Positions 1-10,568 of a stretch of DNA of 33,874 bases are shown one piece after another. The stretch's first letter is position 1; every line of letters begins with the position of its first letter. The DNA is from Bordetella parapertussis (GTDB lineage: Bacteria > Pseudomonadota > Gammaproteobacteria > Burkholderiales > Burkholderiaceae_C). Both the position numbers and the translations under genes were made by a program. The stretch lies in assembly GCA_945907335.1 (NCBI GenBank), contig CAMDSU010000001.1, forward strand, positions 1-33,874, written 5' to 3'. The notes under the pieces were generated by a model, which was not told the origin of the DNA, searched no databases, and was given only the letters and a program-made list of their open reading frames with translations.

Positions 1-139
1 GCAATTGGCGCATAGCGGGGACGCGGTGCTGTTGTCGCCCGCTTGCGCCAGTTTGGACATGTACACCAACTATGTCGCCAGGGGACAAGAATTCAGCGAT
101 GCTGTGCAGCAGTTGGCCATGCTCGAGGGTCAGCCATGA
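1..139 (+). CDS. murD: UDP-N-acetylmuramoyl-L-alanine--D-glutamate ligase, 3' end only
   Basis: These are the last 45 codons of MurD, the cytoplasmic ligase that adds D-glutamate to UDP-MurNAc-L-Ala; the rest lies before the window. The reading frame begins at base 2. The segment [19 protein letters not shown] matches the conserved C-terminal MurD motif (LSPACASFDMF...RG). The TGA stop at 137-139 overlaps the ATG of ftsW in an ATGA, as expected in a dcw cluster. Identification rests on this short motif plus position directly before ftsW. Confidence 0.85.
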   Translation, partial: QLAHSGDAVLLSPACASLDMYTNYVARGQEFSDAVQQLAMLEGQP

Positions 140-1404
140 GCACTGAAAGTCTCAGCATGAGCGAGCGCATCGGACGCTGGTTTGGCAATCCGCCCAGAGA
201 AGGTGTGGATGCTTTACCCGTGCGGGTTCATGGCCGTGAATTTGCAAGAACCGGTGCAGCCCCCGGCAGTATCAAAGGATTCGATCAACCTTTGATATGG
301 GCCATCGCAGGCTTGCTGATGTGGGGCTTGGTCATGGTGTATTCGGCATCGATTGCATTGAACGACAACGCCCCCACCAGCCATGTGTGGCATGCCCAGT
401 ATTTAGCCCGTCACGCCTTGTCGGTGTGCATTGGTTTTGTGGTGGCGTTGTTGGTGTTTCAAGTGCCGATGGAGCGTTGGGAAAAAGCCGCGCCATGGGT
501 TTTCATTGTGTCCATCGTGTTGTTGATTGCAGTGCTGTTGCCATTCATTGGCAAAAGCGTCAACGGGGCTCGCCGTTGGATAAGTTTTGGTTTCATCAAT
601 TTTCAACCCTCTGAATTGGCCAAACTGGGCACGCTCTTGTATGCAGCCAATTACATGGTGCGCAAGATGGATGTGAAGGAAAAGTTTTTCGCGGCGGTCA
701 CGCCCATGGCGGTGGCGATTGCCATCGTCGGCTCCTTGCTATTGGCAGAACCTGACATGGGTGCGTTCTTGGTGATTGCAGTCATCGCCATGGGCATCTT
801 GTTTTTAGGGGGTGTCAATGCCCGCATGTTTATTTTGATCACAGGTATTTTGTTGACTGCCTTTGCCTTGATGATTGCTTTGTCGCCATGGCGGCGCGAG
901 CGAATTTTTGCTTACCTCGACCCCTTTGGCGCAGAACATGCATTGGGCAAAGGGTTTCAGTTGTCACATTCATTGATCGCCTTTGGGCGAGGTGAAATCT
1001 TCGGCGTCGGACTCGGTGGCAGCGTTGAAAAACTGCATTGGTTGCCCGAGGCGCACACCGATTTTTTACTTGCTGTGTTGGGCGAGGAATTCGGCCTGGT
1101 AGGTGTGGTCATCGTGATCGGTGTGTTCATGTGGCTGACACGCCGCATCATGTTCATCGGTCGCCAAGCGATCGCCATGGACCGCGTGTTCTCCGGCTTG
1201 GTGGCCCAAGGCGTAGGTGTGTGGATCGGCTTTCAGGCATTCATCAACATGGGCGTGAACCTCGGCGCCTTGCCCACCAAAGGGCTGACCTTGCCGCTGA
1301 TGAGTTTTGGCGGTTCAGCCATTTTGATGAATCTGGTGGCATTGGCCATTGTTTTTCGGGTGGATTATGAAAACCGTCTCATGATGCATGGGGGACGCGT
1401 ATGA
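136..1404 (+). CDS. ftsW: Septal peptidoglycan polymerase FtsW (SEDS family)
   Basis: FtsW is the inner-membrane SEDS glycosyltransferase that polymerises lipid II at the division septum with its partner PBP3. The 422-residue product has about nine or ten hydrophobic segments. The large periplasmic loop carries the PEAHTDF motif followed by GEEFGLVG; D309 corresponds to the catalytic aspartate of the SEDS family. The C-terminal segment [10 protein letters not shown] is also typical. The frame is open upstream to base 43, but I chose ATG 136 because it overlaps the murD stop as ATGA and has GAGGG seven bases before it. It is the second gene of the visible dcw run. A second SEDS protein, RodA, is encoded at 13562; position inside the dcw cluster makes this copy FtsW. 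Confidence 0.96.
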   Translation: MSTESLSMSERIGRWFGNPPREGVDALPVRVHGREFARTGAAPGSIKGFDQPLIWAIAGLLMWGLVMVYSASIALNDNAPTSHVWHAQYLARHALSVCIGFVVALLVFQVPMERWEKAAPWVFIVSIVLLIAVLLPFIGKSVNGARRWISFGFINFQPSELAKLGTLLYAANYMVRKMDVKEKFFAAVTPMAVAIAIVGSLLLAEPDMGAFLVIAVIAMGILFLGGVNARMFILITGILLTAFALMIALSPWRRERIFAYLDPFGAEHALGKGFQLSHSLIAFGRGEIFGVGLGGSVEKLHWLPEAHTDFLLAVLGEEFGLVGVVIVIGVFMWLTRRIMFIGRQAIAMDRVFSGLVAQGVGVWIGFQAFINMGVNLGALPTKGLTLPLMSFGGSAILMNLVALAIVFRVDYENRLMMHGGRV

Positions 1405-2468
1405 ACAAGCGCACAGCATTGGTCATGGCCGGCGGCACAGGGGGTCATATCTTCCCGGGCTTGGCCGTGGCCGAGCTGTTGCGTGACCGTGGCTGGCGAG
1501 TGCATTGGCTGGGCGCGCCTGCCCCCAGCATGGAAAGCGAATTAGTGCCACCCAAAGGCTTTGTCTTTGAACCGGTCAGCTTCGGCGGTGTGCGCGGCAA
1601 AGGCGTGGTCACGCTGGCTTTGTTGCCGATGCGGTTGTTGCATGCGTTTTGGCAAAGCTGGAGAGTGGTGCGGCGCTTGAAACCCGATGTATTGATTGGT
1701 CTGGGTGGCTACATCAGTTTTCCTGGCGGCATGATGGGTGTGTTGAGTGGCAAGCCGCTGGTGCTGCATGAGCAAAACGCTGTCGCGGGTTTGGCCAATA
1801 AAGTCATGGTCCATGTGGCTGACCGTGTGCTGTCCACATTCCCCGATGTATTGCCCCGCAGCCAATGGGTTGGCAATCCGTTGCGCCAGGCATTCACAGC
1901 GCAGGCTGCCCCTGACGAACGGTTTTCTCAGCGACAAGGGCCATTGCGCGTGCTAGTTGTGGGTGGCAGTTTGGGCGCGCAATATTTAAACAGCGTGGTG
2001 CCGCAAGCCTTGGCATTGATTCCTGCGCAGCATCGGCCCCATGTGATTCACCAAGGCGGCAGTAAACATGTGGCGCAACTGCAAACCAATTACCAGCAGG
2101 CAGGCGTCGAGGCTGAATTGGTGGCGTTCATCGATGACACGGCGACGGCATTTGCCCAAGCTGATTTGGTGATTTGTCGCGCCGGTGCGAGCACGGTCAG
2201 TGAAATCGCTGCTGTTGGAGCCGCGGCATTGTTTGTGCCATTTGCCCATGCCGTCGATGACCACCAAACCGTCAATGCACAATTTTTAGTGCAACACCAG
2301 GCTGCGTGGCTGAAGCAACAAACCGATATGAGTGCACGCACCTTGGCTGACTTTCTGCAAAGCATTGACCGTGCGCAGTTGCTGGAAATGGCGATGCGTG
2401 CCCATGGTTTGCGCAAAACCACCGCCACTCAGGAAGTGGTCGATGCATGCGAAGAGGTGACCGCATGA
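1401..2468 (+). CDS. murG: Lipid II synthase MurG (undecaprenyl-PP-MurNAc-pentapeptide GlcNAc transferase)
   Basis: MurG is a GT28 glycosyltransferase on the inner face of the plasma membrane that transfers GlcNAc from UDP-GlcNAc to lipid I, giving lipid II for FtsW and RodA. The 355-residue length is normal. The N-terminal glycine loop [10 protein letters not shown] (residues 11-20) and the [12 protein letters not shown] segment define the first Rossmann domain; the second holds VVGGSLGAQ and the UDP-GlcNAc-binding region around [22 protein letters not shown]. The ATG overlaps the ftsW stop (ATGA, 1401-1404) and its own stop overlaps murC, so translation is probably coupled along the operon. 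Confidence 0.97.
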   Translation: MNKRTALVMAGGTGGHIFPGLAVAELLRDRGWRVHWLGAPAPSMESELVPPKGFVFEPVSFGGVRGKGVVTLALLPMRLLHAFWQSWRVVRRLKPDVLIGLGGYISFPGGMMGVLSGKPLVLHEQNAVAGLANKVMVHVADRVLSTFPDVLPRSQWVGNPLRQAFTAQAAPDERFSQRQGPLRVLVVGGSLGAQYLNSVVPQALALIPAQHRPHVIHQGGSKHVAQLQTNYQQAGVEAELVAFIDDTATAFAQADLVICRAGASTVSEIAAVGAAALFVPFAHAVDDHQTVNAQFLVQHQAAWLKQQTDMSARTLADFLQSIDRAQLLEMAMRAHGLRKTTATQEVVDACEEVTA

Positions 2469-3898
2469 AACACGCCATTCGCCATGTGCATTTTGTGGGC
2501 ATCGGTGGCTCGGGGATGAGCGGCATTGCAGAAATTTTGCACAACCTTGGCTATACCGTCAGCGGCACGGACATCGCCGACAGTCCGGTGTTGCGTCGGT
2601 TGCAAGCCATGGGCATTCAAACGCGCGTCGGCCATGACGAACAACATATCAGTGGCGCAGATGCGGTCGTGACTTCTACAGCGGTACACGCCGACAACCC
2701 AGAGGTGGTGGCGGCGCATCGCAAATGGATTCCCGTGGTGCCGCGCGCAGTCATGCTGGCCGAACTCATGCGCTTAAAACAAGGCATTGCGATTGCAGGA
2801 ACCCACGGCAAAACCACCACCACCAGTTTGGTCGCCAGCGTGTTGGCCCAAGCTGGCCTAGACCCTACCTTCGTGATTGGCGGACGTTTGATCAGCGCGG
2901 GGGCAAATGCCAAACTCGGCTCCGGTGAATACATCGTGGTGGAGGCCGACGAATCAGATGCGTCCTTTTTGAACCTGAATCCCATCATGTCGGTGGTCAC
3001 CAATATTGATGCAGACCACATGGAAACCTATGGCCATGACTTTGGCCGTTTGAAGCAGGCGTTCATCGAGTTTTTGCACCGCATGCCGTTTTATGGCGCG
3101 GCAGTCTTGTGTGCCGACGACCCGGTGTTGCAAAGTATTTTTCCCGAGGTGTCGCGCCCCATCACCAGTTACGGTTTGTCAGAAAACGCCCAGGTGCGTG
3201 CACACGAGGTACGGGCCGACGGATCACGCATGCGCTTTCATGTCACTCGCAGCAATGGCATCACCTTGCCGGATTTGGACATTGTGTTGAACCTGCCAGG
3301 CGTGCATAACGTGCGCAATGCCTTGGCCGCCATCTCCATTGCCGTGGAATTGAATTTGCCCGACGAGGCGGTGATCAAGGCATTGGCCGATTTCAAAGGG
3401 GTGGGTCGTCGGTTTCAAAACCATGGCGAAATGCCTGCCCTTGGTGGCGGTCATTACACCTTGATAGAAGACTATGGCCACCATCCTGTAGAGCTTGCGG
3501 CCACGATCGAAGCCGCACGAGGTGCATTTCCAGGCCGCAGATTGGTGCTGGCGTTTCAACCACATCGTTACACCCGCACCCGCGATTGTTTTGAAGATTT
3601 TGTGCAAGTACTGCGCCTGGCCGATGTGGTCTGGTTGACCGAGGTCTACGCCGCCGGTGAAGCGCCCATTGCGGCGGCCGATGGCCGTGCCTTGGCGCAT
3701 GCATTGCGTGTCGCGGGACAACAGGCCTTGGTGTTTGCGCAAGATGTGTCGCAATTGGAGTCGCTGGTGCAAGCGCAGGCACAAGATGGCGATGTGGTGA
3801 TGTGCATGGGTGCAGGATCTATCGGTCAGTTACCCGTGCGTTTGGTGGCCCAGGCCAGTGGCAACGATAAGCCGGGTTTGAGGGTGGTGAGGACATGA
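2465..3898 (+). CDS. murC: UDP-N-acetylmuramate--L-alanine ligase
   Basis: MurC is the cytoplasmic ATP-dependent ligase that adds L-alanine to UDP-MurNAc, the first step of stem peptide assembly. The 477-residue protein has the N-terminal UDP-binding GIGGSGMSG loop (residues 12-20) and the Mur ligase ATP loop GTHGKTTT (112-119). Further on are [22 protein letters not shown] and the C-terminal domain entry EDYGHHPVE, all MurC hallmarks. The frame extends back to 2447, but ATG 2465 overlaps the murG stop as ATGA and gives the family-typical N terminus. It lies between murG and ddl. Mpl (18561-19967) is the recycling paralogue. Confidence 0.97.
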   Translation: MKHAIRHVHFVGIGGSGMSGIAEILHNLGYTVSGTDIADSPVLRRLQAMGIQTRVGHDEQHISGADAVVTSTAVHADNPEVVAAHRKWIPVVPRAVMLAELMRLKQGIAIAGTHGKTTTTSLVASVLAQAGLDPTFVIGGRLISAGANAKLGSGEYIVVEADESDASFLNLNPIMSVVTNIDADHMETYGHDFGRLKQAFIEFLHRMPFYGAAVLCADDPVLQSIFPEVSRPITSYGLSENAQVRAHEVRADGSRMRFHVTRSNGITLPDLDIVLNLPGVHNVRNALAAISIAVELNLPDEAVIKALADFKGVGRRFQNHGEMPALGGGHYTLIEDYGHHPVELAATIEAARGAFPGRRLVLAFQPHRYTRTRDCFEDFVQVLRLADVVWLTEVYAAGEAPIAAADGRALAHALRVAGQQALVFAQDVSQLESLVQAQAQDGDVVMCMGAGSIGQLPVRLVAQASGNDKPGLRVVRT

Positions 3899-4869
3899 TG
3901 GGATTTGACACACACAAAGCACGGGTCGCGGTATTGATGGGTGGGCATTCCGCTGAGCGCGAAGTATCTTTGATGTCTGGCAACGGTGTGTTGCAGGCGT
4001 TGTTGTCAAAAGGCATAGATGCCGTGGCATTTGACCCAGCGCACACACCATGGATGGCTTTGCGCGAGCAAGGCATCACCCATGCATTCATTGCATTGCA
4101 CGGTAGACACGGTGAAGACGGCACTGTGCAGGGCGCGCTGGAATTGATGGGCATTCCCTACACCGGCTCTGGGGTCATGGCGTCTGCGATCGCCATAGAC
4201 AAACACATGACCAAACGCATTTGGCTAGCCGAAGGCCTGTCAACGCCTGCCAGCATTTGGTTGACACCTGCAGAACAAACCCCAGAAGCCTTGGCAGCCA
4301 TTCCTGAAAAACTGGGTTTGCCCCTGATCGTTAAACCACCGCATGAGGGATCGTCTATTGGTGTGAGCAAGGTCAGCCACAGCGATCAATTGTTGGCAGC
4401 CATCGCATTGGCCAAGCAATCAGACCCTTATGTGATGTGTGAAGCGTTTATTCAGGGCGAAGAAGTCACCTGTCCCGTGTTGGGCGATGCTGACCATGCG
4501 TTTGCATTGCCGGTGGTCAGAATCGCAGCGCCGGATGGTGCATACGATTACCAGAACAAATACTTCACAGACGCTGTCACCTACCACTGCCCGAGCGGAT
4601 TGCCCAAAGAAGAAGAGCAAGCCATTCAAGCCATGAGCGTGGCTGCGTACCGCGCACTCGGATGTCGTGGTTGGGGCCGTGCAGATGTGATGATCCGCGC
4701 CAGCGACCGCCAAGCCTTTCTGCTGGAAATGAACACCAGCCCCGGCATGACCAGCCACTCCTTGGTGCCCATGTCTGCCAAGGCGGCTGGTATGGATTAC
4801 GCTGATTTGTGTGTTCGCTTGCTAAAAGATGCACGGCTTGATTCATCCATGGGGGCATCCCACGCATGA
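3895..4869 (+). CDS. ddl: D-alanine--D-alanine ligase
   Basis: Ddl makes the D-Ala-D-Ala dipeptide that MurF later adds to the UDP-MurNAc tripeptide; it is a cytoplasmic ATP-grasp enzyme. The 324-residue protein begins with the [15 protein letters not shown] motif (residues 16-30), has [12 protein letters not shown] and the conserved IPYTGSGV, and ends with [15 protein letters not shown], the metal and substrate site. Two ATG codons in tandem (3895 and 3898) could start it; 3895 gives the usual ATGA overlap with murC. Its place between murC and ftsQ is the standard dcw position (often called ddlB). Confidence 0.96.
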   Translation: MMGFDTHKARVAVLMGGHSAEREVSLMSGNGVLQALLSKGIDAVAFDPAHTPWMALREQGITHAFIALHGRHGEDGTVQGALELMGIPYTGSGVMASAIAIDKHMTKRIWLAEGLSTPASIWLTPAEQTPEALAAIPEKLGLPLIVKPPHEGSSIGVSKVSHSDQLLAAIALAKQSDPYVMCEAFIQGEEVTCPVLGDADHAFALPVVRIAAPDGAYDYQNKYFTDAVTYHCPSGLPKEEEQAIQAMSVAAYRALGCRGWGRADVMIRASDRQAFLLEMNTSPGMTSHSLVPMSAKAAGMDYADLCVRLLKDARLDSSMGASHA

Positions 4870-5678
4870 GAGCACGCGACGCCATGTACATGAACCGCGA
4901 TGCGGCGCCAGAGTTGGCGCTGGACGTGCGATTGATGAACATCACCAGCCGATGGATGCTGTGCTTGGCGGGCGTGTTGTTTATCAGCATGCTTGTCATG
5001 TGGATTGCTCGCCACCCGGTATTCACCATCACCGCCATGCATGTGATGGGCGAAGTGCGTCATAACAATGAAGTCACATTGCGTGCCAATGTGGTGCCGC
5101 GTTTGCAGGGCAGTTTTTTCACCGTCGATTTGTTGCGTGCCAAAGCAAGCTTTGAAAACGTGCCATGGGTCAGACAAGCGGTGGTGCAACGCGAATTTCC
5201 CAACCGCTTGCGCGTCGAAATTCTCGAACACGAACCGGTGGCTTATTGGGGGCCAGAAGCGGATTCACGGCTTTTGAACAAACAAGGCCAAGTGTTCAGC
5301 GCCAACTTTGGTGAGTTGGACAACGAAAACTTACCGCACTTATCAGGACCAGACAGCGAATCAGTTCGCGTGTTGCAAATGTTCAATGCCTTGGGGCCTG
5401 TGTTCACCCAGATGCAATTGAACATGGGTGCGCTGGAATTGACAGCCAGAGGCAGTTGGAGAGCGCGTTTTAAAAATGGAGCGCAGATTGAATTGGGCAG
5501 AGGCAGTGAACAAGAAGTGATGGCGCGTGTCCAGCGTCTGACGCAAACACTGGCGCAAGTCAGCCAGCGTTATGGCCGTCAGACACAGTCGTTGGAGTCA
5601 GCAGATTTGCGTTATGTGAATGGCTATGCGTTGCGCTTGCGCGGCGTCAGCACATTGGATTCAACAGCAACAAGGTAA
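4866..5678 (+). CDS. ftsQ: Cell division protein FtsQ
   Basis: FtsQ is a single-pass inner-membrane protein that joins the cytoplasmic Z-ring side of the divisome with the periplasmic FtsB-FtsL complex. The 270-residue product has a short cytoplasmic tail, one hydrophobic segment at about residues 36-52 ([18 protein letters not shown]) and then a POTRA domain beginning [12 protein letters not shown], followed by the FtsQ beta domain with [18 protein letters not shown]. The start at 4866 overlaps the ddl stop (ATGA); in-frame ATGs at 4884 and 4890 are possible alternatives. FtsQ is poorly conserved in sequence, but the POTRA motif and the place between ddl and ftsA make the call safe. Confidence 0.94.
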   Translation: MRARDAMYMNRDAAPELALDVRLMNITSRWMLCLAGVLFISMLVMWIARHPVFTITAMHVMGEVRHNNEVTLRANVVPRLQGSFFTVDLLRAKASFENVPWVRQAVVQREFPNRLRVEILEHEPVAYWGPEADSRLLNKQGQVFSANFGELDNENLPHLSGPDSESVRVLQMFNALGPVFTQMQLNMGALELTARGSWRARFKNGAQIELGRGSEQEVMARVQRLTQTLAQVSQRYGRQTQSLESADLRYVNGYALRLRGVSTLDSTATR

Positions 5679-5694
5679 GTGAAAAGAGGTTGGC

Positions 5695-6924
5695 ATGGCT
5701 AAAGAATACAAAGACTTGGTCGTAGGTTTGGACATCGGAACCAGCAAAGTGATGGTGGTGGTGGCCGAGGTATTGCCCGGTGCCGAACTCAAGCTCGCTG
5801 GTTTTGGCATTGCCCCAAGCAGCGGACTCAAGCGCGGTGTCGTGGTCAATATCGACGCGACCGTGCAAAGCATACAAATGGCTTTGAAAGAAGCGGAATT
5901 GATGGCGGACTGCAAGATCACGCGTGTTTACACCGGTATCACGGGCAGCCACATACGCGGCATGAATTCGCATGGCATGGTGGCGGTCAAAGACCGTGAG
6001 GTCACCGCTGCCGACGTGGCCCGTGTGGTCGAAACCGCCAAAGCCGTCAATATTTCGAATGACCAGCGTTTGCTGCTGGTCGAACCGCAGGAATTCATCA
6101 TTGACGGTCAAGACGTCAAGGAACCGATTGGCATGAGCGGCATCCGTTTGGAAGCCAAAGTGCATATCGTCACCGGCGCGCAAAGCGCCGCTGAAAACAT
6201 CATCAAGTGCGTGCGCAGATGTGGCTTGGATGTCGAGCAACTCATGCTCAATCCCTTGGCCTCCAGTTATTCAGTGTTGACTGCCGATGAAAAAGAACTC
6301 GGTGTCGCGCTGGTGGACATTGGCGCGGGCAGTACGGACATCGCCATTTTTACGGGTGGCGCCATCAGACACACGGCGGTCATTCCGATCGCTGGCGACT
6401 TGATCACCAGCGATATTGCCATGGCGTTGCGCACACCGACCAAGGATGCAGAAGAAATCAAAGTCGAATCCGGTTATGCCAAACAGTTGTTGGCGGACCC
6501 CAATATCCAAGTGGAAGTGCCGGGTCTGGGCGACCGCGGCCCGCGCATGTTGAGCCGTCAGGCGTTGGCAGGTGTGATCGAGCCGCGTGTCGAAGAAATA
6601 TACGCACTGGTGCAACAGGTGCTGCGCGAATCCGGATTTGAAGAAGTGTTGTCCTCTGGCATTGTGCTGACCGGCGGCAGCGCCATGATGCCCGGCATGA
6701 TTGAACTGGGAGAAGATATTTTTCTCAAAGCCGTGCGCCGTGGTGTGCCGCGCTACAGCAGTGCGCTGTCCGACATGGTGTCGCATCCACGTGCTGCCAC
6801 CGTCATGGGTTTGCTGGAAGAAGCTCGGCTTGCACGGTTGCGCGGTTTTCGCGTGGCGCAGAAAAACGGTTCGGTCAAGACCGCCATGGGGCGTGTCAAA
6901 GACTGGTTGGTGGGAACTTTCTGA
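5695..6924 (+). CDS. ftsA: Cell division protein FtsA (actin-like Z-ring tether)
   Basis: FtsA is an actin-fold ATPase that anchors FtsZ filaments to the inner membrane and recruits later divisome proteins. The 409-residue protein opens with GLDIGTSKV (residues 11-19, phosphate-1 loop) and carries VDIGAGSTDIAIF (phosphate-2) and GIVLTGGSAMMPG (adenosine loop). It ends in a short amphipathic helix with RVKDWLVGTF, the membrane-targeting sequence. A 16-base gap follows ftsQ, with AGAGG at 5685-5689 as ribosome binding site, so unlike the genes before it, it is not stop-start coupled. Confidence 0.97.
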   Translation: MAKEYKDLVVGLDIGTSKVMVVVAEVLPGAELKLAGFGIAPSSGLKRGVVVNIDATVQSIQMALKEAELMADCKITRVYTGITGSHIRGMNSHGMVAVKDREVTAADVARVVETAKAVNISNDQRLLLVEPQEFIIDGQDVKEPIGMSGIRLEAKVHIVTGAQSAAENIIKCVRRCGLDVEQLMLNPLASSYSVLTADEKELGVALVDIGAGSTDIAIFTGGAIRHTAVIPIAGDLITSDIAMALRTPTKDAEEIKVESGYAKQLLADPNIQVEVPGLGDRGPRMLSRQALAGVIEPRVEEIYALVQQVLRESGFEEVLSSGIVLTGGSAMMPGMIELGEDIFLKAVRRGVPRYSSALSDMVSHPRAATVMGLLEEARLARLRGFRVAQKNGSVKTAMGRVKDWLVGTF

Positions 6925-7085
6925 CCATGAACAACAACTATTTCACGGTATCTTTTTCATCACATCGCAGCAAATGCCGGCGATGGCGACCTTGTTCACG
7001 GGGGGCGCCACCCAGTTGAAACACCACAAAAAATTTAAAAAACACACCTATTCAAAGCAACTGCAAAACACATTCGGAGAGAACA
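6925..7085 (+). other. ftsA-ftsZ intergenic region
   Basis: This 161-base spacer is the largest gap in the cell-division operon. It holds an A-rich tract near 7023-7043 and a good ribosome binding site for ftsZ (GGAGAG, about 7075-7080). I could not pick a convincing -35/-10 pair, although an ftsZ promoter here would be usual. A 30-codon ORF (6927-7019) has no recognisable features or ribosome binding site and is probably chance. Confidence 0.5.
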
Positions 7086-8333
7086 ATGAAAATTGAAATG
7101 ATGGAATCCAGCGAATTCAACCCAGAGACGCAAATTCGTGTCATTGGTGTCGGCGGCGGCGGCGGAAACGCGGTCGAACACATGATCAACAGCGGTGTGC
7201 GTGGCGTCGAATTCATTTGCGCCAACACAGATGCGCAAGCCTTGAAAGTCAGTTCTGCACACCGCGTCATTCAATTGGGTGACAACGGCTTGGGCGCGGG
7301 CAGCAAACCCGAGCGTGGTCAGGCCGCCGCAGAAGCTGCCATCGACAATATTCGCGAAGTCTTGCAAGGTGCCAATATGGTGTTCATCACCGCAGGTATG
7401 GGCGGCGGCACCGGCACCGGGGCAGCGCCTGTGGTGGCGCGGGTGGCTCGCGAAATGGGCATTCTTACCGTGGGAGTGGTGACCAAGCCGTTTGACTGGG
7501 AAGGCGGACGGCGCATGACCAATGCCGAAGCCGGTTTGGCCGAACTCGAGGCCAATGTGGATTCACTGATTGTGGTTCTGAACGAAAAACTACAAGAAGT
7601 ACTTGGCGATGATGTCAGCCAAGACCAAGCGTTTGCATTCGCCAACGATGTGCTGAAAAACTCGGTTGGTGGCATTGCTGAAATCATCAATGTAGAAGCC
7701 TTGGTGAACGTGGACTTTGAAGACGTGCGCACCGTCATGAGCGAGCAAGGCAAAGCGATGATGGGCACGGCCACGGCCAGCGGCCCAGACCGTGCGCGTA
7801 TTGCTGCCGAACAAGCGGTGGCTTGCCCGTTGCTCGAGGGCGTGGACATGACCGGTGCAAAAGGTGTGTTGGTATTGATCACAGCCGCCAAAGGCGCGTT
7901 GAAATTGGCCGAATCCCGCGAAGCCATGAACACCATTCGTGCCTTTGCCTCACCCGAAGCACATGTGATTTACGGCACGGCTTATGACGAAACATTGGGC
8001 GACCAGATCCGTGTGACGGTGGTTGCCACCGGATTGGCGCAACCTGGCCGTCGTATGGCGCCGCCTTTGTCTGTGATTCGAACAGGCACTGATAACGCGG
8101 TGTATGCCAACCCAGCCGATGTCATGCCAGTGGCCATATCCCCTGTCGCGCATGCGGGCAGCGATGGCATCAACCGCGCCTCACTGGCACAAACCAGCAA
8201 CGATGTGAATGTCAATGTGCCCAGTGTGTGGCGTACCAATCGCACGCAAGCAGCGGCAAAGGTAGACGCGTTGTCATCGGGTGGCATGGACAATTACGAA
8301 ATCCCTGCGTTCTTGAGAAAACAGGCCGATTAA
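7086..8333 (+). CDS. ftsZ: Cell division GTPase FtsZ
   Basis: FtsZ is the tubulin-like GTPase that polymerises into the cytokinetic Z-ring. The 415-residue protein has the glycine-rich start [13 protein letters not shown], the tubulin signature GGGTGTG at residues 106-112, and the T7-loop region around [12 protein letters not shown] variable linker follows from about residue 320. The last residues contain EIPAFLRKQ (405-413), the conserved C-terminal peptide that binds FtsA and other partners. The ATG at 7086 has GGAGAG a few bases upstream. lpxC follows only nine bases after the stop, as is common in proteobacteria. Confidence 0.98.
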   Translation: MKIEMMESSEFNPETQIRVIGVGGGGGNAVEHMINSGVRGVEFICANTDAQALKVSSAHRVIQLGDNGLGAGSKPERGQAAAEAAIDNIREVLQGANMVFITAGMGGGTGTGAAPVVARVAREMGILTVGVVTKPFDWEGGRRMTNAEAGLAELEANVDSLIVVLNEKLQEVLGDDVSQDQAFAFANDVLKNSVGGIAEIINVEALVNVDFEDVRTVMSEQGKAMMGTATASGPDRARIAAEQAVACPLLEGVDMTGAKGVLVLITAAKGALKLAESREAMNTIRAFASPEAHVIYGTAYDETLGDQIRVTVVATGLAQPGRRMAPPLSVIRTGTDNAVYANPADVMPVAISPVAHAGSDGINRASLAQTSNDVNVNVPSVWRTNRTQAAAKVDALSSGGMDNYEIPAFLRKQAD

Positions 8334-8336
8334 AAT
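8331..8336 (+). promoter_or_regulatory. Possible -10 element for a leaderless lpxC transcript
   Basis: TAAAAT overlaps the ftsZ stop codon and lies exactly six bases before the GTG start of lpxC, which would place the transcription start at the start codon. There is no Shine-Dalgarno sequence before that GTG and no clear -35. One of eight similar cases in the window; translational coupling to ftsZ is the alternative. Confidence 0.3.
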
Positions 8337-8342
8337 TTACCT

Positions 8343-9266
8343 GTGCTGAAACAACGAACCCTACAAACCATGACCCGCGCCGTCGGCGTGGGGCTGCACA
8401 GCGGGCAACGTGTCGAGTTGACCTTGCGCCCTGCCGCGCCTGACACGGGTATTGTGTTCAGGCGTATTGATCTTGCGCATCCGGTCGACATACCTGTTGG
8501 GGCCTTGTCAGTCACCGACACACGACTGGCTTCAACCATCGAAGCACAAGGCGCCAAGGTGCATACGGTGGAGCATTTGATGTCTGCTTGCAGCGGTTTG
8601 GGTTTGGACAATTTGTACATTGACATCACTGCCGAGGAGGTGCCTATTCTTGACGGATCGGCATCTTCGTTTGTGTTCTTGTTGCAATCTGCAGGCATTG
8701 AATTGCAAAACGCGCCCAAGCGTTTCTTGCGCATCTTGCAAGAAGTCACCGTCAGCCAAGGTGAAGGCGATCAAAAAAAATGGGCCAGCCTCTATCCGCA
8801 CCACGGATTTAAGCTGAGTTTTGAAATCGATTTCAAACACCCTGCGGTTGATACCACGGGCCAATCGGTTACCTTTGACATGGACACGGGGCATTACAGC
8901 CGTGACATTGCCAGAGCACGTACGTTTGGATTTACCCGCGACGTGGAGCACATGCGATCACACGGATTGGCCTTGGGTGGTGGGTTGGATAACGCCATCG
9001 TCATGGACGACTACAAGGTGCTCAATAGCGATGGTCTTCGCTATGACGACGAATTTGTCAAACACAAAATTCTGGATGCCATGGGCGACTTGTACTTGCT
9101 CGGCAAACCCATGCTGGGTCATTACCGCGCCTTTCGATCGGGACACGCATTGAACAACTTGCTATTGCGCGAACTCCTAAGCCGTTCCTATGCTTATGAA
9201 TGGGTCAGCTTTGACGACGAACGTTTAGCCCCTAAGGGCTTGGCGCAACTCTCTCCCGCTTGGTAA
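8343..9266 (+). CDS. lpxC: UDP-3-O-acyl-N-acetylglucosamine deacetylase
   Basis: LpxC is the zinc-dependent deacetylase that commits UDP-3-O-acyl-GlcNAc to lipid A synthesis in the cytoplasm. The 307-residue length and the N terminus MLKQRTLQ match the family. Zinc ligands and catalytic residues are all present: E77-H78 in the VEHLMSA motif, H241 and D245 in HKILDAMGD, and H268 in GHALNN. The start codon is GTG, supported by the fit of the N terminus, with no visible ribosome binding site. It is the last gene of the + strand cluster and ends against the convergent ruvC. Abundance of LpxC is usually controlled by proteolysis; nothing here speaks to that. Confidence 0.97.
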   Translation: MLKQRTLQTMTRAVGVGLHSGQRVELTLRPAAPDTGIVFRRIDLAHPVDIPVGALSVTDTRLASTIEAQGAKVHTVEHLMSACSGLGLDNLYIDITAEEVPILDGSASSFVFLLQSAGIELQNAPKRFLRILQEVTVSQGEGDQKKWASLYPHHGFKLSFEIDFKHPAVDTTGQSVTFDMDTGHYSRDIARARTFGFTRDVEHMRSHGLALGGGLDNAIVMDDYKVLNSDGLRYDDEFVKHKILDAMGDLYLLGKPMLGHYRAFRSGHALNNLLLRELLSRSYAYEWVSFDDERLAPKGLAQLSPAW

Positions 9267-9276
9267 TAAAGCGGGA
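9254..9276. terminator. Inverted repeat between convergent lpxC and ruvC
   Basis: TCCCGCTT (9254-9261) and AAGCGGGA (9269-9276) form a perfect 8-bp stem with a 7-base loop. It overlaps the lpxC stop codon and sits next to the ruvC stop on the other strand, so it could serve both. No strong T-run follows on either side, so an intrinsic terminator is only a moderate call. Confidence 0.4.
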
Positions 9277-9825
9277 TTAACCGCCCCGACCGCCGCGCAA
9301 CATGCCACTGGCTTTGGCGCGGCCCATGCCAGCTTGGGCCATCAGCGCCATGCCGCGCGATGCATGCGCATGGGTGATGGCAAGCCCCAAGGCATCTGCG
9401 GCATCAGCACCAGGCAGTGAAGGCAAAAGCAACAAGCGCTTGACCATTTCTTGTACCTGCGCTTTGGCAGCCTTGCCGTGGCCGGCGACAGCTTTTTTCA
9501 TTTGCAATGCGGTGTATTCGGCCACTGGCAGCGACATATGCGCGAGTGCCGCCAAACAAGCCCCACGCGCCTGTCCAAGCAACAAAGTTGACTGCGGGTT
9601 CACGTTGACAAACACGATTTCAATGGCAGCAGTTTGTGGTTGGTAACGTTTAGTCACTTCGCAAATGCCTTCAAACAGCACACCAATGCGGGCGGTCAAA
9701 TCGGTGCGTGGCAAATGTGTGGTGGTGATGGTGCCGCTGGCGACATAGTGCAATTTCCCGTTTGCCCAATGCACCACGCCAAAGCCAGTGGTTTGCAAGC
9801 CAGGGTCAATCCCCAAAATATTCAT
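9277..9825 (-). CDS. ruvC: Crossover junction endodeoxyribonuclease RuvC
   Basis: RuvC is the Holliday junction resolvase that cuts recombination intermediates, normally loaded by RuvAB. The 182-residue product begins [18 protein letters not shown] and has the four acidic active-site residues D7, E69 (AAIEIVF), D141 and D144 ([11 protein letters not shown]), plus the GQARGA motif. The frame is open far upstream, but ATG at 9825 gives the family-exact N terminus and overlaps the mtgA stop (ATGA on the - strand). It is the last gene of a - strand unit with mtgA, a TonB-like gene and an RNase II-family gene; ruvA and ruvB are not nearby, which is less usual. Confidence 0.96.
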   Translation of the reverse strand: MNILGIDPGLQTTGFGVVHWANGKLHYVASGTITTTHLPRTDLTARIGVLFEGICEVTKRYQPQTAAIEIVFVNVNPQSTLLLGQARGACLAALAHMSLPVAEYTALQMKKAVAGHGKAAKAQVQEMVKRLLLLPSLPGADAADALGLAITHAHASRGMALMAQAGMGRAKASGMLRGGRGG

Positions 9826-10568
9826 GGCAACACCGCAGAAGCCATGCGAGCTTGAATGACTTGGGCGCGTTCTGCCAAATAAGGCGATTGCGGCAACTTT
9901 TCGAAATACTTGGGTCGCGGCAGCATCACCGCTAAGCGCGCCGATTCCCAGGCATTGAGTTGGGACGCAGGTTTTGAAAAATAATGCTGTGCAGCCGCTT
10001 GCGCACCAAACACACCTCTGCCCCATTCCACATGGTTGAGGTAAATCTCAAGGATGCGTTGTTTGCTGAGAAAAGTCTCCAACGCCAAAGTGATCAACAA
10101 CTCTTGGCCTTTGCGCAAAAAATTGCGTTCCCCAGAGAGAAACAGGTTTTTCGCCAGTTGTTGGGTGATCGTCGAGCCACCCACTACCTTGGGGGTTTTG
10201 CCTTTGCTGATCGAGCGGATTTGTGCTTTTTCGTTGCGCGTCCATGCCCTTTCGATGGCTTGCCATTGCACACCGTCATGGCTGGAAAATAAGTCATCCT
10301 CGGAGGCAATCACGGCACGGCCCAACGAAGAATGGATACGAGAAGCGGGAACCCATTGCTGACGCCAGCGAAAGCGTTGGTCAGTCTTGAGTATTTGCAC
10401 GATTTGTGAACGTTCAAAGGCCGAAGAATGGGGATCGACAAAACGCATCATGGCCACACGGGCCACAAAATACAGTTGCAGCCCAAGGACTGACACCACC
10501 ACGAATAGCAGCCAGCGGCGAAACAACTGGCCTGGGCTAACCCGTGTTCTGGTCGAGGTATTGTTCAT
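9822..10568 (-). CDS. mtgA: Monofunctional biosynthetic peptidoglycan transglycosylase
   Basis: MtgA polymerises lipid II into glycan strands without a transpeptidase domain. The 248-residue protein has one N-terminal hydrophobic anchor at about residues 18-36 and a GT51 domain facing the periplasm. Motif 1 is [10 protein letters not shown] (residues 90-99, E90 being the catalytic glutamate); motif 2 is [16 protein letters not shown]; then [13 protein letters not shown] and [17 protein letters not shown] follow in the standard order. The start overlaps the stop of the TonB-like gene and its stop overlaps the ruvC start. In related genomes aroE often sits just before mtgA, from memory; here a TonB-like gene abuts it directly. 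Confidence 0.96.
   Translation of the reverse strand: MNNTSTRTRVSPGQLFRRWLLFVVVSVLGLQLYFVARVAMMRFVDPHSSAFERSQIVQILKTDQRFRWRQQWVPASRIHSSLGRAVIASEDDLFSSHDGVQWQAIERAWTRNEKAQIRSISKGKTPKVVGGSTITQQLAKNLFLSGERNFLRKGQELLITLALETFLSKQRILEIYLNHVEWGRGVFGAQAAAQHYFSKPASQLNAWESARLAVMLPRPKYFEKLPQSPYLAERAQVIQARMASAVLP

Noticed and set aside
43..135. Upstream in-frame extension of ftsW
   Set aside because: It overlaps the murD 3' end in another frame and gives a non-family N terminus; ATG 136 overlaps the murD stop as in the following dcw genes.
6927..7019. 30-codon ORF in the ftsA-ftsZ gap
   Set aside because: No ribosome binding site, no recognisable composition or motif, and a length expected by chance.
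9826..10026. N-terminal extension of the RuvC frame by 67 codons
   Set aside because: RuvC proteins start at MNILGIDPG, and the extension lies wholly within mtgA in another frame.
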